64,000 bases of DNA. Origin: Actinoplanes oryzae (lineage in GTDB: Bacteria > Actinomycetota > Actinomycetes > Mycobacteriales > Micromonosporaceae). This document shows, one piece after another, positions 1-8,158 of the stretch (positions are counted from its first letter, which is position 1; each line of letters opens with the position of its first letter). The notes under the pieces are model-generated. The model did not search any database. It had not been told where the DNA came from and saw only the letters and a list, made by a program, of their open reading frames with translations. Location of the stretch: positions 1-64,000 of the forward strand of contig NZ_JAUQWH010000026.1 in the NCBI RefSeq assembly GCF_030757795.1. The letters are read 5' to 3'. Position numbers and translations under genes: made by a program.

Positions 1-665
1 CCCGGTCGAGGGCTTCGTCCGACGACACGCAGCCCCCGGGTGGCCATGCGCACTGTGATGAGCGTCTCCACCTCGGGCCCGTCGCCCCATGCGAGCCGGC
101 CGCGCTTGAGCCGCTCGTCGACCGGGCGGGGCAGATCGAGGACCGGCAGCAGCTCCCGCCAGTACGCGTTGTAGCCGCAGCTCAGATCGGTGAACCGGGT
201 CCGGAACAGGACGTTGACCACCCGGCTGAGCAGGGCGTGCGCCGTGCGCTCGGCCGGCAGGGCGTCGCGGTGTGCGCCCCCGTGGCGGAAGCGCGACCCG
301 TGGGCCGCCTCGGCGCCGGACAGCAGTGCGTCGACGAAGCGGGGGATCTCGCCGGGGTCGGCCGACCCGTCGGCGTTGAGCGTCACCACGATGTCGCTGG
401 TGGCGGCGGCGAACCCGCAGGCCAGGGCGTTGCCCTTGCCGGATCGGGTCTGGCGGACGACGACCGCGCCGGGGCGGACCTCGCGGGCGACGGCGACGGT
501 GTCGTCGTCGGAGCGGCCGTCCACGACGATGACCTCGTCGACGGGCGGAAGGTTCTCGAGCACGAGGGGCAGGTTGTGCTCCTCGTTGAGGGCCGGGATG
601 ACGACGGTCACGGTCGGTGACTGCATGGTGTGCGACGGGGCCGGGCGTCGCGACGAGGGAGGCAT
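1..665 (-). CDS. Family 2 glycosyltransferase, 3' end beyond window
   Basis: Cytoplasmic or membrane-associated GT2 enzyme that would transfer a sugar from a nucleotide-sugar donor to a lipid or polymer acceptor. The minus strand reads without a stop to the window edge, so the C-terminus is missing. The N-terminal GT-A fold is clear: TVTVVIPALNEEHNLP, then DEVIVVDGRSDDDT, the GKGNAL segment, and NADGSADP in the place of the metal-binding DxD region. The arrangement resembles dolichol-phosphate-mannose-synthase-like enzymes. The ATG at 665 was chosen because GAGGAG lies 9 bases upstream; a second in-frame ATG is at 626. The acceptor cannot be told from this fragment. Confidence 0.85.
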   Translation of the reverse strand, partial: MPPSSRRPAPSHTMQSPTVTVVIPALNEEHNLPLVLENLPPVDEVIVVDGRSDDDTVAVAREVRPGAVVVRQTRSGKGNALACGFAAATSDIVVTLNADGSADPGEIPRFVDALLSGAEAAHGSRFRHGGAHRDALPAERTAHALLSRVVNVLFRTRFTDLSCGYNAYWRELLPVLDLPRPVDERLKRGRLAWGDGPEVETLITVRMATRGLRVVGRSPRP

Positions 666-709
666 GGGCGGTGGCTCCTCGGCGGCGGTCGGATCGGTGG
701 GCGGCTCAC

Positions 710-737
710 AACTTATCAACTGACTACGGTCGGTCAA
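710..737 (-). promoter_or_regulatory. Candidate promoter for the GT2 gene
   Basis: TTGACC (732-737) and TAAGTT (710-715) read on the minus strand with a 16-base spacer, about 45 bases before the GT2 start. The -35 is good and the -10 is weak, so this is only a candidate. The rest of the 666-867 gap shows no other clear signal. Confidence 0.3.
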
Positions 738-867
738 CCTCGCGGGCACGTTGTGCTTAACCGGTTCAGATGAGGTCACGATCCACTACGGACGGTGAAA
801 CCTCCGCGGGTGACACGGAGCGGCGGTAGGGTCGGCGGGAGTCGCGTCGCGGAAGGGAACCACACCC

Positions 868-1740
868 GTGAAACTGGGTCTGCACATCAACAACTTCACG
901 TGGCCGGGTGGGCCGTCGCGGCTCGGGCCGCAGCTCGCCGACGTGGCCGCGGCCGCGGACGAGGCGGGGTTCGACCGGATCAGCGTCATGGACCATGTGT
1001 GGCAGATCGGGGTGCACGGGCCGCCGGAGCACGAGATGCTCGAGGCCTACACCGCGCTCGGCTTCCTCGCCGCCCACACCCGCCGGGCCAAGCTGCTCAC
1101 CCTGGTGACCGGCGTGACCTACCGCTACCCGGGCCTGCTCGCCAAGGCCGTGACCACGCTCGACGTGCTCTCGGGCGGCCGGGCCATGCTCGGCATCGGC
1201 GCCGCGTGGAACGAGGAGGAGTCCCGCGGCCTGGGCCTGTTCTTCCCGCCGACGGCCGAGCGCTTCGAGCGGCTGGAGGAAACGCTGCAGATCTGCCTGA
1301 AGATGTTCCACGGCGAGGAGGCGGCCTTCGAGGGCAAGCACTACCAGCTCGGCCGCCTGCTCAACTCCCCGCTGCCGATCAGCCGCCCGCACCCGCCGAT
1401 CCTCATCGGCGGCGGGGGCGAGAAGAAGACGCTGCGCCTCGTGGCGAAGTACGCGGACGCCTGCAACCTCTTCAACTCTCCGGACGTGGAGCGCAAGCTC
1501 GACGTGCTGCGGCAGCACTGCGAGACCGAGGGCCGCGACTACGACGACATCGAGAAGACCGTCGTGCTGCAGCTCGACCCCGGCGCCGAGGGGGAGAAGG
1601 TCGAGCAGATCGTCGCGGACGCCACCCGGCTGGCCGGGCTGGGCTTCACCGTCGCCCACGGCGGCATCGCGGGCGCGACCGATCTGCGCAAGTTCGAGAT
1701 CATCCAGTCGCAGGTCGTCCCCGCGATCGAGGCGCTATGA
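868..1740 (+). CDS. LLM-class F420-dependent oxidoreductase
   Basis: Luciferase-like TIM-barrel oxidoreductase of 290 residues. The actinobacterial branch of this superfamily mostly uses F420 rather than FMN. The N-terminus MKLGLHINNF and the later VMDHVWQIG, GGRAMLGIGAAWNEEE and PHPPILIGGGGEKKTLRL blocks match the family, with the barrel spanning nearly the whole chain. It starts at GTG, with GGAAGG 11 bases upstream. The stop overlaps the start of the HAD gene (ATGA), so the two are probably translated together. The substrate is unknown; F420 use is inferred from the subfamily, not seen directly. Confidence 0.85.
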   Translation: MKLGLHINNFTWPGGPSRLGPQLADVAAAADEAGFDRISVMDHVWQIGVHGPPEHEMLEAYTALGFLAAHTRRAKLLTLVTGVTYRYPGLLAKAVTTLDVLSGGRAMLGIGAAWNEEESRGLGLFFPPTAERFERLEETLQICLKMFHGEEAAFEGKHYQLGRLLNSPLPISRPHPPILIGGGGEKKTLRLVAKYADACNLFNSPDVERKLDVLRQHCETEGRDYDDIEKTVVLQLDPGAEGEKVEQIVADATRLAGLGFTVAHGGIAGATDLRKFEIIQSQVVPAIEAL

Positions 1741-2393
1741 GCATCGCAGCGGTCGTCTTCGACCTGGACGGCGTGATCATCGACACCGAGGAGGTGTGGG
1801 AGGAGGTCCGCCGCGGCTACGTCGCCGAGCACGGCAGGGAGTTCCTGCCCGACACCCAGACCCGCATGATGGGCATGAGCACCCCCGAGTGGTCGGCCCA
1901 CCTCAGCGAGGAGGTCGGCGTCCCGCGCACCCCGGAGCAGGTGGCGCAGGACGTGCTGGGCCGCATGGCAGAGCGCTACCGCGCGTCGGTGCCGCTGATC
2001 CCGGGCTCGGTGGCCGCGGTGCGCCGGCTCGCGGAACACTTCCCGCTGGCCCTCGCCAGCTCGTCGGCCCGCATCCTCATCGACCAGGTCCTCGAGACGG
2101 CCGGCCTCACCGACGCCTTCCGCACGACACTGTCCACCGAGGAGGTCCCCCGCGGCAAGCCCGCCCCGGACGCCTATCTCGAGGCCACCCGCCGCCTCGG
2201 CCTCGACCCGGCCACCTGCGCGGCGGTCGAGGACTCCAGCAACGGCCTCCGCTCGGCGGCCGCCGCGGGCCTCGCGGTGATCGCCGTCCCGCACGGCGTC
2301 TATCCCCCCGCCGAGGACGCCCTGGCCCTGGCGAGCCTGGTCCTGCACAGCCTGGACGACCTCACGATCGAAGCCGTCGAGAAGCTGCGCTGA
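1737..2393 (+). CDS. HAD-superfamily phosphatase (subfamily IA)
   Basis: Soluble HAD hydrolase of 218 residues, of the beta-phosphoglucomutase/phosphoglycolate-phosphatase type. Motif I is FDLDGVIIDT near residue 8, with both catalytic aspartates. Motif II is the serine in ALASSSA, the lysine is in RGKPAPDAY, and motif III is VEDSSNG. A helical cap lies between motifs I and II. The ATG at 1737 overlaps the TGA of the upstream F420 oxidoreductase, which suggests a shared operon and perhaps a repair or recycling role. The substrate cannot be assigned. Confidence 0.88.
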   Translation: MSIAAVVFDLDGVIIDTEEVWEEVRRGYVAEHGREFLPDTQTRMMGMSTPEWSAHLSEEVGVPRTPEQVAQDVLGRMAERYRASVPLIPGSVAAVRRLAEHFPLALASSSARILIDQVLETAGLTDAFRTTLSTEEVPRGKPAPDAYLEATRRLGLDPATCAAVEDSSNGLRSAAAAGLAVIAVPHGVYPPAEDALALASLVLHSLDDLTIEAVEKLR

Positions 2394-2423
2394 CCCCCGC
2401 AAGCCCTCGGCCGCTGAGGCCGA

Positions 2424-2834
2424 GCCGTGCCGTTCGGGAAGGTCCCGCCACGGCGAGCCGGTGCCGGTAGAGCTGCGGGCCGAACGTCGGTGGACGTCCA
2501 CCGCGTGAGCCTTTGGCCTTGCGGTGGGCGTCCTGGTCGCTCTTGCTCGGGATGCACGCTTCGATCCCTGTGAGCGTAGATATCGGCGGCTGCCGGTGCT
2601 GGTAAAGGCCTTATCGGCCAGCACCAGCACCGGACCGGGCTCGGCCGACACCGAGCCTGCTGACTCAAGGCGGCGCAGCACGGGGATGAACTGCGGGCTG
2701 TCCCCGCGGTGCCCGGCACCATGCACCCCACCGGGTGGTTCCTTCTGCAGGTGCCCGCCTGCAGTGCTGACAAGAGAAAGGAACGGGGCCGGCACAGCCC
2801 ACTGCGCGTCGGTCAGGTCGTGCCGCCTCGTCAC
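2424..2834 (-). pseudogene. Decayed IS5-family transposase, frameshifted and rearranged
   Basis: The minus strand begins with a GTG and RRHDLTDAQWAV, the typical N-terminus of IS5-family transposases. A large part of the middle is missing. It resumes with GHRGDSPQFIPVL and VLVLADKAF (the DDE aspartate region), then a one-base frameshift near 2570 moves into SKSDQDAHRKAKGSRGGRPP. After LYRHR, where the C-terminal NVVER-type segment should follow, the frame instead reads GTGSPWRDLPER, a motif normally found near the transposase N-terminus. The element is therefore a broken composite that cannot encode active transposase. No terminal inverted repeats were recognised. The rest of the 2394-3028 gap shows nothing else. 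Confidence 0.7.
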
Positions 2835-3028
2835 CGCTAATGTCGGCGTACGGGTTGCAGCGCAGAGCCAGGTACGCCAAATGTGCACAGGCTGGGCGGG
2901 TAGCGCCGCGGAAGTCGGGGCACCGGCCCGCTCCGGCGAAACACGCCAGCCGCTCACCATGAGTAACTAGTAGGCGTGGGCTGCCGCCCGGATCGCGGCA
3001 GATCCGGATGCGCCAACCCCGGCGGCAC

Positions 3029-3454
3029 CTAGCTAGGCTCGTGCACCGGGAACGGTGGATCCGGGAAACGCGCATCACAGCCATCGCACAACGTGAGCTC
3101 AACGGTTCGCCATTCACGCAGCTTCGCGGGAGCGCCGCACCACTCGCACACAGTTTGGGAAAGAACTCCGAACGTGGCAGTGACTCTATTCAATTCGGCT
3201 GCCTCTTCGAGCGACCACTGCGTGTGCCCTCTGACCCACCTGCGCGGAAACGCCTGGTACGAGAGCTCGCCATGACTCTGTTTGATGTCCAGGAGCTCAT
3301 ACTGGGGGAAGCCGGCCAAGAGTCGTTCGTGGCAGGTCTCAACGAGTGCCCGCCATCCCTCGCCAACCCACGCAATCTCGAAGTCGCCGCCCCGGCCATG
3401 CAGCCGCAGCCTCTTGAACAACTCAGGGCTGTTGACCGGATCGAGACACCACAT
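3029..3454 (-). CDS. Hypothetical protein with C-terminal cysteine pairs
   Basis: A 141-residue soluble protein without signal peptide or membrane segment. Its N-terminal two thirds contain GWRALVETCHERLLAG and LLDIKQSHGELSYQ. The C-terminus has CEWC and CDGC pairs that could bind one zinc ion. The layout recalls a widespread family of small actinobacterial proteins with a VKEKFGGLRFY-like segment followed by two cysteine pairs, but this is recognition from memory and the function is unknown. GGGAGG lies 8 bases before the ATG. Base composition is visibly less GC-rich than neighbouring genes, and it sits beside an IS remnant, so horizontal acquisition is plausible. Confidence 0.65.
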   Translation of the reverse strand: MWCLDPVNSPELFKRLRLHGRGGDFEIAWVGEGWRALVETCHERLLAGFPQYELLDIKQSHGELSYQAFPRRWVRGHTQWSLEEAAELNRVTATFGVLSQTVCEWCGAPAKLREWRTVELTLCDGCDARFPDPPFPVHEPS

Positions 3455-3601
3455 GATTCAAGCCTCCCACGCGATCGGACAGGCTGCGCGCGCTCATCGA
3501 CACCAGTCAGCCGCGGGACGGCCCCGACCTATGTGATACGGCGTGATGGCTCACCGCCGACTGCTGAGCATGACCAGTGGCGAATCCGTACGCCGGTCCG
3601 T

Positions 3602-4183
3602 TTACAGCGGGCCGTCTACCCGGCGTACGTGGGCCGGGTCCAGGTGAAGTTCGTGCGCGCCGTAACACTCATTCGTCAGTGTCGCGACCTCCTGGCCGCA
3701 TGGACAGACGAGGTTGTTACCGAACTGGCCGGACATTCCGCAGCAGCCAGTCCCGATGCGTTCGCTGTCCGGATGCGGTCGCAATGCGGACGCGTCATCC
3801 GGATGGATCACTACGGTATCGACCGAACCGGCGGAGACCAGGAACCCGTCGCCGGGACCTGCCATGACCAGGCCAGGCATGGCGTCGGGTACATCGTCCG
3901 GGTTCGGAGCCGGCACAAAAGGCGCCCCGAACGGGTCGGGACCTACGGCGTAGTGACCACGGGGCACCGTGGACGGCGCGGGACCTCGGCCTTCGTGGCC
4001 GGGACGAACCAAGGGACTGTCCAGCGTCGCAAGTGGCGGCGTCAATCGACGATTGCATCGACCGCATACGAAGACCACCACGTCCAAGATCGTAGCTTGA
4101 TCGAAAGGCGCCAAGGCATTGTCGCCAGCATGGTCAAGTGCTCGCACATCGGCAAATCCGGACGCCGCCGGGTCGACCAACAT
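3602..4183 (-). CDS. Hypothetical protein with two CxxC-type motifs
   Basis: A 193-residue protein if the ATG at 4183 is used. No ribosome site precedes that ATG. GTG codons at 4081 or 4078, just before VFVCGRCNRRLT, are attractive alternatives because related proteins begin at this cysteine pair. CGRC near the N-terminus, then GTGCCGMSGQFGNNLVCPCG and a further cysteine in TNECYGAHELHL, suggest a metal-binding fold. I recognise the overall pattern as a recurrent actinobacterial hypothetical family with no known function. Composition is lower in GC than the flanks, like the previous gene. Confidence 0.6.
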   Translation of the reverse strand: MLVDPAASGFADVRALDHAGDNALAPFDQATILDVVVFVCGRCNRRLTPPLATLDSPLVRPGHEGRGPAPSTVPRGHYAVGPDPFGAPFVPAPNPDDVPDAMPGLVMAGPGDGFLVSAGSVDTVVIHPDDASALRPHPDSERIGTGCCGMSGQFGNNLVCPCGQEVATLTNECYGAHELHLDPAHVRRVDGPL

Positions 4184-4252
4184 GACGGACTGTAGTTGGC
4201 CGTGGTCGAGTCAGCTCGGTCGCGAGCTCTCGGCTGCACTCGTAGCCTTCGA

Positions 4253-5434
4253 TCAGGCGGCGGCGGGGGTTGGGGTGGGGTAGTCGGGCAGGTCGATGCG
4301 GGCGCCGCGGTCGTCGGCGATGGCCATGGTCAGGCGCATCACCCAGGGTTGGTTGTAGAGGCCGTTGCGCAGGCGGATGCCGCGGGCGGTGCGTGGGGCG
4401 AGGAAGCGGCCCGTGGTGTCGCCGCCCCGCTGCGCGCGCCGGGCGAAGGCCGCCATCCGCCGCTGGTAGCGCGGCAGGGCCACGGCGTGGTCACCGCCGG
4501 CCGCGGCGAGCTCGCCGGCCAGCACATAGGCCCCGACCAGCGCCGTGCCGTTGCCCATGCCCCCGATCGTCGCGCCCCACGCGGCGTCGCCCACGAGGGC
4601 GATGCGGCTGCGGTGCCAGGTGGGCACGTCGACCCGGCAGATGCTGTCGAAGTAGAAGTCGCCGGCGGTGCCGAGCGCGGCCAGCATCCGCGGCACCTCC
4701 CAGCCCAGCCCGGCGAACCGCTCCCGCACCAGCCGCTGCTGCGCGGCGACGTCCCGGTGGTCGTAGGCCAGGGGCTGCGGCGCCGAGAACGCCACGAAGG
4801 CGCCGTCGTCGCCGGTCGCCGCGAGCCGCCCGGGCACGTTGTAGTGCAGCGTCACCCGTGACGGCGACGCCTCCCCGGGCCGGGCCGGCAGGTCCCACCC
4901 CGCCACGTAGTAGCCGAGGTGCCGCACGAACGCCGCCTCCGGCCCGAAGGTCAGCCGCCGCACCGTGGAGTGCACGCCGTCGGCGCCCACCACCAGATCG
5001 AACTCGCGCTCGGCGCCGCTGCGGAACGTCGCCCGCACGCCGCGCGCGGTCTCGGTGAGCGCCGTGACGGTGTCGCCGAAGATCCACTCGGTGCGGTCGC
5101 CGCTCGCCTCGGTGAGGATGCGGGACAGGTCGCCGCGCCGCACCTCCAGGTCGCCGCCCGCGAAGTCCGGCGGCATCTCCATGAGCCGCCGGCCCCGCTC
5201 GTCGACGAACCGCATCGTCGTGCCGCTCGTGGCCGCCGCCCGCAGCGCGCCGGTCACCCCCATGCGGTCGAGCAGCCCGAGATGCACCGGCCCGCGGTAG
5301 TCGACGGCGCTGCCCCCCGTGCGCAGCGCCGCGGCCAGCTCCACGACCGTCGGCCGGAACCCGTGGTGGCCCAGCCACCAAGCGAGCGCGGGCCCGGCCA
5401 GCCCCGCTCCGGAGATCAGCACACGCAGACTCAT
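4253..5434 (-). CDS. FAD-dependent monooxygenase (class A)
   Basis: Flavoprotein hydroxylase of 393 residues. The N-terminal Rossmann motif GAGLAGPALA binds FAD, the central DLVVGADGVHSTVR is the DG motif linking FAD and NAD(P)H, and RIALVGDAAWGATIGGMGNG is the GD motif. The family oxidises aromatic or polyketide substrates, or small drugs, with NAD(P)H and oxygen. The ATG at 5434 starts exactly at the Rossmann strand; longer in-frame starts run into the divergent promoter region. It is transcribed away from a TetR regulator with a dyad in between, the classic arrangement for an inducible detoxification gene. Confidence 0.9.
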   Translation of the reverse strand: MSLRVLISGAGLAGPALAWWLGHHGFRPTVVELAAALRTGGSAVDYRGPVHLGLLDRMGVTGALRAAATSGTTMRFVDERGRRLMEMPPDFAGGDLEVRRGDLSRILTEASGDRTEWIFGDTVTALTETARGVRATFRSGAEREFDLVVGADGVHSTVRRLTFGPEAAFVRHLGYYVAGWDLPARPGEASPSRVTLHYNVPGRLAATGDDGAFVAFSAPQPLAYDHRDVAAQQRLVRERFAGLGWEVPRMLAALGTAGDFYFDSICRVDVPTWHRSRIALVGDAAWGATIGGMGNGTALVGAYVLAGELAAAGGDHAVALPRYQRRMAAFARRAQRGGDTTGRFLAPRTARGIRLRNGLYNQPWVMRLTMAIADDRGARIDLPDYPTPTPAAA

Positions 5435-5443
5435 GACGCCCCC

Positions 5444-5500
5444 CGAGAAACTGTGTCCGATGGCCTCAATTTCCTCTGTGTACGGTAGAGACAGTTCTCG
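5444..5500. promoter_or_regulatory. Candidate TetR operator between divergent genes
   Basis: The 85-base gap between the monooxygenase and TetR genes holds CGAGAAACTGTGTC (5444-5457) and, inverted, GAGACAGTTCTCG (5488-5500). These are near-identical arms about 30 bases apart. The second arm overlaps an imperfect palindrome, CTGTGTACGGTAGAGACAG (5476-5494). TetR proteins commonly bind such dyads to repress both themselves and the divergent gene. Confidence 0.5.
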
Positions 5501-5519
5501 CGGAGCGCAAGGCGGCTTG

Positions 5520-6236
5520 ATGACGATCGACTTCTTCTGGCACGAGCGGCCCCGGTCCACCCGGGGTCCCAAACCGGCGCTGACCCTCGGCGCCATCGCC
5601 GACGCGGCCGTCGCGGTGGCCGACGCGGAGGGCCTGGCCGCGGTGTCGATGCAGCGCGTCGCCGCGGAGCTGGGCTTCACGAAGATGTCGCTCTACCGCT
5701 ATCTGCCGGGCAAGGCCGAGCTCGTCGCGCTGATGCTGGAGCGGGCGATCGGCGCGCCGCCGGAGCTGACGCCGGGGGAGTGGCGCGCCGGGCTGGAGGA
5801 GTGGTCGGCGCTGCTGTTGACCCGCTATCTCGCGCATCCCTGGGCGGTGGAGGCCACGGTGGGGCGCCGGCCGCTGGGGCCGTTCGAGCTGGGGTGGATG
5901 GAGACCGCGCTGGCCTGCCTGGCCGGGCTGCCGCTCACCGGCCCCGAGCGCCTGGACACGATCGCGGTGCTGGTCGGCCACGGCCGCATGCTCGCGCAAC
6001 AAGCCGGGGCCATGCCCGGCACCGCCTCCGTGGCGGACCCCGAGGACGAGATGCTGAGCGCCATGGGCGCCGTCCTGCGCACCCATGGCGACCGTTTCCC
6101 CCGTCTCCGGGAAGCGGTCAGCGAGCCAGGGGACGCGAACCAGGCCTTCGACTACGGCCTGGCCCGCATCCTCGACGGCATCGAGGTCCTCGTGCGCAGA
6201 CGCTACGAAGAACGACAGGTGACCCGGTCCGGGTGA
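5520..6236 (+). CDS. TetR/AcrR-family transcriptional regulator
   Basis: A 238-residue repressor. The N-terminal helix-turn-helix MQRVAAELGFTKMSLYRYL is preceded by GAIADAAVAVADAEGL. The rest is a helical ligand-binding domain of the TetR_C (tetracycline-repressor-like) type. The ATG at 5520 has AAGGCGG upstream. It is divergent from the FAD monooxygenase and probably represses it through the dyad at 5444-5500 until an inducer binds. Its 3' end overlaps the convergent AraC gene by 34 bases. Confidence 0.9.
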   Translation: MTIDFFWHERPRSTRGPKPALTLGAIADAAVAVADAEGLAAVSMQRVAAELGFTKMSLYRYLPGKAELVALMLERAIGAPPELTPGEWRAGLEEWSALLLTRYLAHPWAVEATVGRRPLGPFELGWMETALACLAGLPLTGPERLDTIAVLVGHGRMLAQQAGAMPGTASVADPEDEMLSAMGAVLRTHGDRFPRLREAVSEPGDANQAFDYGLARILDGIEVLVRRRYEERQVTRSG

Positions 6237-7150
6237 TCGTCCCAGCCGACGGATCCGGCGTAGCGTCGCGGCGGCGTACCCATGATGCGTTTGAACGCGG
6301 TGCTGAAGGCGTGCTCGGACTCGTACCCCAGGGAGCCGGCGATCCGGGCGATGGTGTCGTCGCTGTGCTGGAGGCGCTCGGCGGCGAGCATCATCCGCCA
6401 CCGGGCCAGGTAGGCGATCGGGGTCTCGCCGGCGCGGGCCCGGAAACGCTCGGCGAAGGTCGAGCGGGACATGCCGGCGGTCGTGGCGAGCTCCCGGACG
6501 GTCCAGGAGCGGGCCGGGTCGGCATGCATCGCGGCGAGGGCGGCATGCATCCGGGGGTCGGCGAGCGCGGCGAACCAGCCGATGTCGTCCGGTCCCGGCG
6601 CGGCCAGGTAGAGGCGCAGCGCCTGGACCAGCATCATGTGCGCGAGCTGCTGGGCCATCAGGGCCGAGCCGGGGCGGGGCTCGCGGAACTCCTCCATCAT
6701 GAGCTCGATCGACCAGCGCAACCGGGCCCGGTCGTCGGAGGTCTTGACCACCATGAGCGGGGGCAGGTCCTGCAGCAGCAGGTCGACGTGCGGACTACCG
6801 GCCTCGAAGCGGCTGCCGACCAGATAGACGTCCCCGCCGCCGTTGTAGGTGACAACCTTCCCGCTGCGGTCCGGGTCGAGCACCGCGGAGGAGCGCACCG
6901 GCTCGACGTCCGCTGCGCTGCCGATGACGGCGGTCCGGCCGGTCGGCAGCACGAAACAGGCGCCTTGCCGGAGAAGCACCGGCGCGGCGCCGTCGATCGT
7001 CAGCCAGCAGGAGCCCTTGACGACCGCGTAGCACTTGATCCGGCCGGCCAGGTCGTCGAGCTCCAGCGCCCAGTCGCCACCGGCGTCGAATCCGGCGGTG
7101 ATGTAGCTGCGCGGCCTCAGCAGCGCCAGTACCTCGCTCAGCGGATCCAC
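6203..7150 (-). CDS. AraC-family transcriptional regulator
   Basis: A 315-residue regulator with an N-terminal cupin-like sensor domain (about residues 1-180) and a C-terminal AraC domain. The two helix-turn-helices are TVRELATTAGMSRSTFAERF and IARIAGSLGYESEHAFSTAF, joined by the usual PIAYLARWRM stretch. Two GTG codons in a row (7153 and 7150) follow GGAGG; the second has the better spacing. It is divergent from the F420-reductase-like gene at 7229, which is its likeliest target. AraC-type activators with this cupin form usually respond to small hydrophobic molecules or stress. Confidence 0.87.
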   Translation of the reverse strand: MDPLSEVLALLRPRSYITAGFDAGGDWALELDDLAGRIKCYAVVKGSCWLTIDGAAPVLLRQGACFVLPTGRTAVIGSAADVEPVRSSAVLDPDRSGKVVTYNGGGDVYLVGSRFEAGSPHVDLLLQDLPPLMVVKTSDDRARLRWSIELMMEEFREPRPGSALMAQQLAHMMLVQALRLYLAAPGPDDIGWFAALADPRMHAALAAMHADPARSWTVRELATTAGMSRSTFAERFRARAGETPIAYLARWRMMLAAERLQHSDDTIARIAGSLGYESEHAFSTAFKRIMGTPPRRYAGSVGWDDHPDRVTCRSS

Positions 7151-7216
7151 CACGCCTCCGGACGATCGCGTACAAACGATGGACTTTTCAGCATAGGACG
7201 TACGGCCGAGGCGACC

Positions 7217-7222
7217 TAGATT
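7217..7222 (+). promoter_or_regulatory. -10 element TAGATT, probable leaderless transcript
   Basis: TAGATT ends 6 bases before the ATG at 7229, and no ribosome-binding site lies between. This spacing would start transcription at the A of the start codon, as in the leaderless mRNAs common in actinobacteria. No strong -35 is visible. Confidence 0.4.
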
Positions 7223-7228
7223 CGGATC

Positions 7229-7906
7229 ATGACAACGATCGGCTTCATCGGCAGCGGACGGATCGGCGGCGCGCTCGCGCAGCTGGCCGTCGCCGCCGGA
7301 CACGACATCGTGCTGAGCAACAGCCGTGGACCGCAGAGCCTGCGGGAAACGGCGGCCCGGCTGGGCTCCCAGGCACGCGCGGCGACCACCACCGAGGCTG
7401 CGGCGGCCGGTGACCTGGTCGTCGTGGCCATCCCGGTACGCGCATACCGGCAGGTGCCGGCCGAGGCGCTGCACGGCCGGGTCGTCATCGACACCCTCAA
7501 CTACGATCCGGTACGCCAGGGCGCTGTTCCCGAGATCGAAGCCGGCGACATCCCGCCGCACCTGCTGTTGCAGGCGCACCTGGCGGACGCTCACGTGGTC
7601 AAGGCGTTCAGCACCGTGTTCTTCCGGCACCTGCCGCAACTCGCCCGCCCGGCCGGCGCCCCCGACCGCAGCGCCGTGCCCATCGCGGGCGACTCCACAG
7701 TGGCCAAGGCGGCAGTCGCCACCCTGATCGACTCGCTCGGCTTCGACGCCTTCGACGTGGGACCGCTCGCCGAGAGCCGCCGGTTCGCGCCGGGCACCCC
7801 CGCGCACCTGGCCTATCTCGATCCGGACGGCATGTTCGCCGCCCCCGGCCGCCCCGCCTCCGCCGCCGATCTGGCCGCGCTTCTGGAACGGGCGGACCGG
7901 CGGTGA
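7229..7906 (+). CDS. NADPH-dependent F420 reductase-like oxidoreductase
   Basis: A 225-residue Rossmann-fold protein. GFIGSGRIGGALAQLAVAAG is the dinucleotide-binding loop, SNSRGP matches the NADPH phosphate-binding turn of F420:NADP+ oxidoreductases, and VVVAIPVRAY and VIDTLNYDP follow in the expected order. Many relatives are annotated as F420 reductases, but some act as generic NADP-binding proteins, so true F420 use is not certain. It is divergent from the AraC regulator. Its stop overlaps the GTG of the next short frame (GTGA), suggesting an operon with an oxidoreductase that is now damaged. Confidence 0.85.
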   Translation: MTTIGFIGSGRIGGALAQLAVAAGHDIVLSNSRGPQSLRETAARLGSQARAATTTEAAAAGDLVVVAIPVRAYRQVPAEALHGRVVIDTLNYDPVRQGAVPEIEAGDIPPHLLLQAHLADAHVVKAFSTVFFRHLPQLARPAGAPDRSAVPIAGDSTVAKAAVATLIDSLGFDAFDVGPLAESRRFAPGTPAHLAYLDPDGMFAAPGRPASAADLAALLERADRR

Positions 7907-8097
7907 AGGCGGCGGTCGTCACTGCGTACGACGCAGCGGCCGAGACGATGGCCGCGACGGTGTCGCGCCGACCCGATCCGACCCGCCCCCTCACCTGGGT
8001 GAACCTGGGCGAGACGGCCGGACCGCGCCCGCTGCGCGACGTCGAGCATGCGTGGTCGCGGCCGGCCGACAGCAGCAAGCGCATCGTCATCCACTGA
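7903..8097 (+). pseudogene. Probable internally deleted quinone oxidoreductase remnant
   Basis: A 64-codon frame whose first residues, MKAAVVTAYDA, are a textbook start for zinc-less quinone oxidoreductases, and whose last residues, PLRDVEHAWSRPADSSKRIV, match the usual end of that family. The roughly 280-residue catalytic and Rossmann core is absent. The simplest reading is a single in-frame internal deletion of a normal gene once coupled to the upstream F420-reductase-like gene (the GTGA overlap survives). It could alternatively be a genuine short peptide, but no family of that size was recognised. Confidence 0.5.
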
Positions 8098-8158
8098 CCA
8101 ACATGGATGGATGGCAGGTGGTGCGCGGATCCGCCGGGTGGGCTCGCATGCGGGTGGA

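Noticed and set aside
3008..4195. A 395-codon plus-strand frame across the low-GC patch
   Set aside because: It opposes two better supported minus-strand genes with cysteine-pair motifs and has no protein-like features.
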